Source: Candidatus Bathyarchaeota archaeon (GTDB taxonomy: Archaea > Thermoproteota > Bathyarchaeia > TCS64). From it: a DNA stretch of 5,487 nt. Position 1 is the stretch's first letter; each line of letters starts with the position of its first letter. Below are positions 1 through 3,879 of this stretch, one piece after another. The notes under the pieces were generated by a model that ran no database searches, had not been told where the DNA came from, and saw only the letters and a list, made by a program, of their open reading frames with translations. The DNA lies in contig JAUWDP010000094.1 in NCBI GenBank assembly GCA_030608725.1, forward strand, positions 1 to 5,487. Direction: 5' to 3'. A program made the translations under genes and the position numbers.

Positions 1-396
1 CCAACTACCGGGGGAGGGGTGATCTTCGGGGGGCTCTGCGCCGTGGAGGCGGCTAAGACCGTCTGCAGCGCCCTCGAGGCTGATGACTGCTCCGCTGAGT
101 ACCTGAGCCGATACGAGACCGCATGGAGGGAGCTCCTCGGGAGGGAATTCAGCTCCATGATGGCCGCCAGGAGGTTCGCCGACGGAGTCTCCGACGGCAG
201 GATGGACCGCCTCTTCGGCTCCCTGAAGGGCTCCGGCCTCGAGGGCACCCTGGAGAGGCTCGTCGAGGAGGGGGACATGGACATGCAGAGCGGGGTCCTC
301 CGGTCGGCCCTGACCCATCCCGGGATGATCGGGGTCCTGGTGAGCAGCCTTGGCAGGCTCGCCCTCGCCGAGCTGAGGAGCCTGTTTAACCTTTAA
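1..396 (+). CDS. Geranylgeranyl reductase family flavoprotein, C-terminal part (5' end outside window)
   Basis: The reading frame is open from the first base and ends at TAA 394-396, giving 131 visible residues. It opens with PTTGGGVIFGGL. This matches the conserved P-x-TGGG-I segment that contacts FAD in the geranylgeranyl reductase / digeranylgeranylglycerophospholipid reductase family. It is followed by the usual helical tail containing a 'YLSRYETAWRELLGREF' type stretch, where the family has Y-x3-W-R. Family members hydrogenate the double bonds of isoprenoid chains, in archaea mainly membrane lipid precursors, using FAD at the membrane surface. The N-terminal Rossmann GxGxxG motif is expected upstream and cannot be checked. 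A GTG at 19 could be mistaken for a start, but the family motif extends to its left, so this is a gene truncated by the window edge. The substrate is uncertain because the archaeal paralogues act on lipids, quinones or other prenyl chains. The family call is firm and the exact role is inferred. Confidence 0.82.
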   Translation, partial: PTTGGGVIFGGLCAVEAAKTVCSALEADDCSAEYLSRYETAWRELLGREFSSMMAARRFADGVSDGRMDRLFGSLKGSGLEGTLERLVEEGDMDMQSGVLRSALTHPGMIGVLVSSLGRLALAELRSLFNL

Positions 397-399
397 ATA
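392..399 (+). promoter_or_regulatory. TATA box of the zinc-ribbon gene, overlapping the upstream stop codon
   Basis: The octamer TTTAAATA closely matches the archaeal TATA-box consensus. Its bases 394-396 are also the TAA stop of the reductase gene. With the usual 25 nt or so to the start site, transcription would begin near 420-423, leaving a leader of about 10 nt before the ATG at 432. No Shine-Dalgarno sequence lies in that leader, so the mRNA would be nearly leaderless. Assignment rests on sequence match and spacing only. Confidence 0.6.
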
Positions 400-431
400 G
401 ATGGCTGTCGGCTTGATAGTGGACTGAAACC

Positions 432-593
432 ATGCAATCTTGTATCTCATGCGGGAAGAAGATCGTGCCCGGGGAGAACTCGGTCAAGTTCAACTGCCCC
501 TCCTGCGGAGTCGTCACCATCTGGCGCTGTGAGAAATGCCGCCTCTTCGGAAGGGAGTACACCTGCCCCGCATGTGGCTTCAAGGGCCCCTAA
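432..593 (+). CDS. HVO_2753-like four-CxxC zinc-ribbon small protein (COG2888 type)
   Basis: This is a 53-residue protein starting MQSCISCGKK and ending ACGFKGP. It has four cysteine pairs: C4-x2-C7-G, C22-P-S-C25-G, C33-x2-C36-R and C46-P-A-C49-G. This spacing and the terminal GFxGP are the hallmark of the small archaeal zinc-finger family represented by Haloferax HVO_2753, annotated as a predicted Zn-ribbon RNA-binding protein involved in translation. The pairs could form two zinc sites, although in the studied homologue not every predicted site is filled. The protein is presumably cytosolic, with no signal peptide or membrane segment. It follows the reductase gene by 35 nt but has its own TATA box at 392-399. 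In many archaea this gene sits beside elongation factor aEF-1 beta; here the next gene is the convergent por operon. The molecular function of the family is not settled, so a role in translation is inference. The gene call is strong because the cysteine pattern covers the whole short frame. Confidence 0.9.
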   Translation: MQSCISCGKKIVPGENSVKFNCPSCGVVTIWRCEKCRLFGREYTCPACGFKGP

Positions 594-622
594 GGCCTGG
601 TCGACCCTGAGAAATTTCATAT

Positions 623-629
623 AAAAAAA
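623..629 (-). terminator. Oligo-T terminator of the por operon
   Basis: A run of seven A on the plus strand is a run of seven T on the minus strand, starting 10 nt beyond the TAG stop (641-639) of the fused alpha-beta gene. Archaeal RNA polymerase terminates at such U-tracts without needing a hairpin. No comparable T-run follows the zinc-ribbon gene on the plus strand, so that transcript may run into the 3' end of the por operon. Confidence 0.6.
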
Positions 630-638
630 GGGAATATT

Positions 639-2738
639 CTAGAGATCCTCGTTCGTGATCTTCTCGAGAAGCTCTAGGTGGTGGTACTCTTCCTGTGTCG
701 TCTCCTGCAGCATCTCCAGCTGGTCCTCCGTGAGGTGTCGGAACCTCCCCTGGGATCCGAGGTACTCCGAGACGGGTTTGAGCTCTTTCGGCCTGACCGT
801 TATCTTGTACGCCCCGTTCTCGACCTCGTACAGGGGCCACATCCCTGTCTGGACGGCCAGCCTTGAGACCTCGATGGCCTTCTCCGGCGGGTACCTGTGC
901 CCCGTGGGGCAGGGGCTGTATACGTGGACGTACTTGCACCCCTTGATAGAGAGGGCCTTCTTGATCTTCCTCTTCAGGTCGGGGATGTAGGCCGCGCTGG
1001 CAGTGGCCACATAGGGTATGCCGTGGGCCGCCATTATCAGCGGAAGGGGCTTCGTGGGCGCCTGCTTTCCCCTCACGACCTTTCCCACAGGCGTCGTCGT
1101 GGTCCAAGCTAGGTGGGGCGTCGCACCGCTCCTCTGCATCCCCGTGTTCATGTAGGCCTGGTTGTCGTAGACGAACATGAGTATGTCCTCGTTCCTCTCT
1201 GCCGCCCCGGAGGCCGCCATGAAACCCATGTCCCCGAAGCTGCCGTCACCGCTGCCGAGGATCACATTCGTGCTCGTCTTGCCTAGTTTCATGAGCCCTC
1301 GCTTTATACCCACGGCTGTCGCCGCTCCACCGGGTAGGTTGCCACCGGAGCCGCCGGTCCCCAGGGACATCGTGTGGGGGCCGCTCCACCCTCCACATCC
1401 TGAAGTGCTCACGTAGACGCTGTCCCTGCCAGCGGTCTCCATAACAATTTTCCAGATGAGGGTCATCCCGCATCCCTGACAGGCCCCGGTTCCGGGGTAG
1501 ACGAAGCTCTTCTTGAGCTCCTCTGGCATTGGTGGGACGGTGAAGCGCTCCGTTATCCTCATGTTAGGGTACCAGATCAGGTCCTCCTCGAATCCGCCGC
1601 GCTCAACTGCCTTGAGGCCTCTCTCAGCCAGAATCGCGAAGTCGTCCGAGCTTATCTCGACGCCGCAGATGCCCGAGACGGCGTCTTGGATGATGGGCCT
1701 CTCTGCCATGTTGTATAGGGCCGACTTCACGTCGTATCCGACGGGGGCTCCGGCCCCTCCGGCGGAGTCGTGCCTTGAGACGACGACGAACGCACTCGTG
1801 TCCTCGGCTATACGTTGGAAGTCCTCCGTCGGGAAGGGCCTGAAGGACCTGACCTTGACGAGTCCCACCTTCTTCCCGTCCTTCCTGAGGTCGTCCACCG
1901 CCTTCCTCGCGTTGCCCGTGAAGCTCCCCATGGTCACGAGGACGACGTCCGCGCCCTCAACCTTGTACTCCTCGATGAGTCCGTTGCCATACGTCCTCCC
2001 GAAGATCTCCCCGAACTCCACGTTCACCTCTTTGATAAGCTCCTTGGCCCTTAGAGAGGCCTGGTGGACCGCGTACTTCATGCCCATCATCTGTTCTGGA
2101 GTCCCGAAGACCGTCGGAGACATGGGGTTGTCGGCGTCGATCACTCCAACCGGGTCGAAGGGCGGGAGGAACTCGTCCACCTGCTCCTGCTCGGGGAGCT
2201 CGACGAGGTCCGTAGTGTACGAGATGTAATACCCCTCCGCGCCCACCATGGTGGGCAGGAGCACCCTGTGGTCCTCGCCTATCCTGTAGGATTGGATCGC
2301 CGTGTCGAGGACTTCCTGATGGTGCTCCCCGTAGAGGTACACCCATCCCCAGTCACGGGCGGTCAGCCCATCTGAGTGGTCCGCCTGCAGGCCCCCAGGT
2401 GCCCCGAGGGGGCGGTTGATGTTGGCAAGCATCAGGTTCCCGAGGCGGAGCCCCGGCACGGACACGATCCCCTGGAATCCATACGCGAAGCCGGCTGAGC
2501 ACGTCGATGTGAACGTCCTCGCGCCCGTCTGGGCCGCCCCAATCGCCTGCGCCATCATCCCGTGCTCACCCTCCGACCTGATGTACTCGGCGTCGAGGTC
2601 GCCATCGTTGACGAAATCGGCTAGGTACTCCACGAGGGTCGTCTGGGGAGTGATGGGGTACGAGCATATCACTTGGACCCTGGAGAGTCGCACGCCGTGT
2701 GCGAACGCCTTGTTACCTGTCATGGCCTTCCGTGCCAT
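639..2738 (-). CDS. porAB: Pyruvate:ferredoxin oxidoreductase, fused alpha-beta subunit (PorA-PorB)
   Basis: This 699-residue protein joins two subunits that are normally separate. Residues 1-392 are PorA: SYPITP at 26-31 (T30), SEGEHGMMAQAIGAA at 55-69 with E58 in the place of the TPP-activating glutamate, NR at 108-109 in the place of the pyruvate-binding arginine, and DHSDGLTARDWGW at 120-132. Residues 393-699 are PorB: cysteines C420 and C423 (CQGCG), C448 (SGCGG) and C610 (SPCPTG) fit the single 4Fe-4S cluster. GDG at 497-499 with YDNQAYMNTG at 524-533 is the TPP/Mg site, and GSQGRFRHL near 661-669 is a usual C-terminal motif. The complex converts pyruvate, CoA and oxidised ferredoxin to acetyl-CoA, CO2 and reduced ferredoxin in the cytosol. 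The length equals a normal PorA plus PorB, so nothing seems lost at the junction. The start is fixed by a strong GGAGGTG 7 nt upstream and by the TGATG overlap with the delta gene. Pyruvate is the best substrate guess from motif similarity; another 2-oxoacid is possible. Confidence 0.92.
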   Translation of the reverse strand: MARKAMTGNKAFAHGVRLSRVQVICSYPITPQTTLVEYLADFVNDGDLDAEYIRSEGEHGMMAQAIGAAQTGARTFTSTCSAGFAYGFQGIVSVPGLRLGNLMLANINRPLGAPGGLQADHSDGLTARDWGWVYLYGEHHQEVLDTAIQSYRIGEDHRVLLPTMVGAEGYYISYTTDLVELPEQEQVDEFLPPFDPVGVIDADNPMSPTVFGTPEQMMGMKYAVHQASLRAKELIKEVNVEFGEIFGRTYGNGLIEEYKVEGADVVLVTMGSFTGNARKAVDDLRKDGKKVGLVKVRSFRPFPTEDFQRIAEDTSAFVVVSRHDSAGGAGAPVGYDVKSALYNMAERPIIQDAVSGICGVEISSDDFAILAERGLKAVERGGFEEDLIWYPNMRITERFTVPPMPEELKKSFVYPGTGACQGCGMTLIWKIVMETAGRDSVYVSTSGCGGWSGPHTMSLGTGGSGGNLPGGAATAVGIKRGLMKLGKTSTNVILGSGDGSFGDMGFMAASGAAERNEDILMFVYDNQAYMNTGMQRSGATPHLAWTTTTPVGKVVRGKQAPTKPLPLIMAAHGIPYVATASAAYIPDLKRKIKKALSIKGCKYVHVYSPCPTGHRYPPEKAIEVSRLAVQTGMWPLYEVENGAYKITVRPKELKPVSEYLGSQGRFRHLTEDQLEMLQETTQEEYHHLELLEKITNEDL

Positions 2739-3037
2739 CAGGAGCCACCTCCTTCCGACTCCTCTTCGACCTCAAGCTCCATGGTTATGGCCTGGGAGGG
2801 GCACTCGTTGGCACAGACGCCGCAGCCCTTGCAGTACTCGTAGTCCACCTCAGCCTTCCCATCAATCACCTTGATGGTGGCCTCAGGGCAGAAGCTCTCG
2901 CATATACCGCAGCCTATGCACTTCTCCAAGTCGACGACCGGCCTCAACGTCCTCCAGGTACCCGTCTCCTGCGCCGGTCTCGGCGTGCTCACCCAGCCGC
3001 CCGGCACAAATTCTATACTTATCTCTTTCTCCTTCAT
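2738..3037 (-). CDS. porD: Pyruvate:ferredoxin oxidoreductase delta subunit, 2x[4Fe-4S] ferredoxin
   Basis: The 99-residue protein carries two classic cluster motifs: C40-x2-C43-x2-C46-x3-C50-P and C69-x2-C72-x2-C75-x3-C79-P. Each motif supplies cysteines for a 4Fe-4S cluster, with the fourth ligand of each cluster coming from the other motif. The N-terminal part with GGWVSTPRP (13-21) and the TGTWRTLRPV segment (26-34) is typical of PorD, which has such a leader ahead of the ferredoxin fold. A short acidic tail (ELEVEEESEGGGS) closes the protein. The subunit passes electrons from the TPP-bound intermediate and the beta-domain cluster to external ferredoxin. It starts 2 nt after the gamma stop, with GAGGT 6 nt ahead of the ATG, and its TGA overlaps the ATG of the alpha-beta gene by one base, which suggests translational coupling. 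Confidence 0.93.
   Translation of the reverse strand: MKEKEISIEFVPGGWVSTPRPAQETGTWRTLRPVVDLEKCIGCGICESFCPEATIKVIDGKAEVDYEYCKGCGVCANECPSQAITMELEVEEESEGGGS
2746..2752 (-). promoter_or_regulatory. Strong Shine-Dalgarno site of the alpha-beta gene
   Basis: The minus strand reads GGAGGTG, 7 nt before the ATG at 2738-2736, inside the last codons of the delta gene. It is nearly a full complement of the archaeal 16S rRNA 3' end and is the strongest ribosome site in the window. It fixes the start of the fused gene. Confidence 0.8.
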
Positions 3038-3039
3038 GT

Positions 3040-3600
3040 TCAGACCTCATGCACCTTCGTGGCCGCATAGGCCTCCTTGATGGCCGAAATGTTGGCTTCC
3101 GCGATGTTGCCGCTCCATTTGTCCTTCACCGTCTCAACGAGACTGCCTATCTCCACCCATCCAGTGGTCCTCGCAAGAGCTCCAAGCATCGTTGTGTTCG
3201 TGATGGGGAATGCTCTTTTACCGAACGCCTTGCTGGAGACGGATATGGCGTCAACTACGCCGATCTTGGATAGGTTGGAAGGCAGCTCAAGGTCGTCTAG
3301 TGAGCCCGGCCAGTTCAGGACGGCGACCCCTCCCTCCTTGAGCCCATCAGCCCAGGGAATGGAGACGACGAGTCCGTGGTCCAGTACGACGCAGCAGTCA
3401 GGCTCATAGATCTGCTGGTGCAGCCATATTCTCTGATCATCTATTCGAAGAAAAGCCATGACGGGGGCTCCTCTTCTCTCACCACCGAAAAAGGGAAAGG
3501 ACTGGGCCCACTTGCCCTCGAGGTTGACGGCGTTGACCATCAACTCCCCGGCGGTTACGGCGCCCTGTCCACCCCTTCCGTGAAATCTGACTTCTATCAT
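3040..3600 (-). CDS. porG: Pyruvate:ferredoxin oxidoreductase gamma subunit
   Basis: The 186-residue protein begins MIEVRFHGRGGQGAVTAGEL, the near-invariant start of 2-oxoacid oxidoreductase gamma subunits, with GRGGQG at 8-13. It continues with FPFFGGERRGAP at 35-46 (the PorG-type F-G-x-ERRGAPV signature) and NTTMLGALARTTG at 135-147. This domain contributes to CoA binding and to the subunit interface. The length is normal for PorG. The ERRGAPVMAF wording favours the pyruvate type over the 2-oxoglutarate type. It is the first gene of the por operon. The ATG is supported by GGTGG 4 nt upstream and by a TATA-like box at 3644-3650. No in-frame extension is needed, because the family motif begins right at this methionine. 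Confidence 0.93.
   Translation of the reverse strand: MIEVRFHGRGGQGAVTAGELMVNAVNLEGKWAQSFPFFGGERRGAPVMAFLRIDDQRIWLHQQIYEPDCCVVLDHGLVVSIPWADGLKEGGVAVLNWPGSLDDLELPSNLSKIGVVDAISVSSKAFGKRAFPITNTTMLGALARTTGWVEIGSLVETVKDKWSGNIAEANISAIKEAYAATKVHEV
3044..3048 (-). promoter_or_regulatory. Shine-Dalgarno site of the delta gene
   Basis: The minus strand reads GAGGT, 6 nt before the ATG at 3037-3035, within the final codons of the gamma gene. It supports the chosen delta start and re-initiation after the gamma stop. Confidence 0.7.
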
Positions 3601-3604
3601 AATT

Positions 3605-3609
3605 CCACC
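3605..3609 (-). promoter_or_regulatory. Probable Shine-Dalgarno site of the gamma gene
   Basis: The minus strand reads GGTGG with a 4 nt gap to the ATG at 3600-3598. It is weaker and closer than the two downstream sites, but its position agrees with the family-typical start of the protein. Confidence 0.5.
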
Positions 3610-3643
3610 AGAAGTATCCCGATAATTTGTTTTCGTCTGTATG

Positions 3644-3650
3644 TATAAAC
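3644..3650 (-). promoter_or_regulatory. TATA-like box of the por operon
   Basis: The minus strand reads GTTTATA, about 45 nt upstream of the gamma ATG. A start site about 26 nt downstream would fall near 3621, giving a leader of about 20 nt that includes the GGTGG site at 3605-3609. The surrounding sequence is very AT-rich, so other boxes are possible, for example within AGTATATACT at 3673-3682. Confidence 0.5.
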
Positions 3651-3672
3651 TAATAGTAATTACATCTATTCC

Positions 3673-3682
3673 AGTATATACT
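3673..3682. repeat. Perfect 10 bp palindrome AGTATATACT
   Basis: The sequence equals its own reverse complement. It lies 73 nt upstream of the por gamma ATG, beyond the TATA-like box at 3644-3650. It may be a regulator half-site pair or a second TATA element readable in either direction. Its AT-rich setting makes a chance occurrence plausible. Confidence 0.35.
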
Positions 3683-3806
3683 ATGTTCTACTTCTAACAG
3701 TTCGATCATAATAGCGAAGATCTGCGTAGGGAATGCAAACACCATGCTCCGTGAAACAATGAATACATTCGACAACCGCAAGATGCACGCACGACTCAAG
3801 GGTCAG

Positions 3807-3816
3807 AAGGGCCCTT
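3807..3816. repeat. Perfect 10 bp palindrome AAGGGCCCTT
   Basis: The sequence equals its own reverse complement and sits 26 nt upstream of the TTTTAA box of the peptidase gene. An extra AAGGG copy lies at 3798-3802. Its position would suit an activator or repressor site, but a single 10 bp palindrome is weak evidence. Confidence 0.35.
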
Positions 3817-3841
3817 AGACGGGGTTGTTCCGCCTCACACG

Positions 3842-3847
3842 TTTTAA
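3842..3847 (+). promoter_or_regulatory. TATA-like box of the carboxypeptidase gene
   Basis: TTTTAA lies 32 nt before the ATG at 3880. A start site about 25 nt downstream would be near 3870, leaving a leader of about 10 nt. The region just upstream of the ATG has no Shine-Dalgarno match, so translation is probably leaderless or short-leadered, as for the zinc-ribbon gene. Confidence 0.5.
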
Positions 3848-3879
3848 TCCACATCGTACAACCAGATACAAGAGTATCA

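Larger units (their letters stand above)
3601..3879. other. AT-rich divergent intergenic region
   Basis: This 279 bp spacer separates the minus-strand por operon from the plus-strand peptidase gene. Positions 3621-3720 are 28% GC by direct count, against 65% in 4201-4300 of the neighbouring gene. Besides the TATA-like boxes it holds the perfect 10 bp palindromes AGTATATACT (3673-3682) and AAGGGCCCTT (3807-3816), and the interrupted palindrome ACTA-A-TAGT (3649-3657) that overlaps the upstream edge of the por TATA box. A 24-codon frame at 3744-3818 has no ribosome site or recognisable motif and I do not call it a gene. I see no tRNA, C/D-box pair or convincing riboswitch. Confidence 0.7.

Noticed and set aside
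386..583. 65-codon minus-strand frame opposite the zinc-ribbon gene
   Set aside because: The plus strand encodes the conserved four-CxxC protein across the same bases; the opposite frame shows no motif.
580..1107. 175-codon minus-strand frame overlapping the beta domain
   Set aside because: It is in another frame of the fused por gene, is rich in Arg, Gly and Pro, and has no ribosome site or family motif.
1513..2229. Long open frame on the plus strand (238 codons) opposite the alpha domain
   Set aside because: It lies wholly antisense to a well-supported gene, has a serine- and proline-rich composition typical of shadow frames in GC-rich DNA, and has no recognisable motif.
639..2738. Alpha-beta fusion as a sequencing or assembly error
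   Set aside because: The combined length equals the two normal subunits and the frame runs cleanly through the junction. A single changed stop codon cannot be excluded without reads, so it remains as a test under the findings.
3744..3818. 24-codon frame (MLRETMNTF...) in the divergent spacer
   Set aside because: It has no Shine-Dalgarno site, no promoter at the right distance and no family resemblance. A frame this short is expected by chance.
3601..3879. Possible small RNA, tRNA or CRISPR leader in the AT-rich spacer
   Set aside because: No cloverleaf, no paired C and D boxes and no repeated spacer units were seen; ordinary promoter DNA explains the AT-richness.
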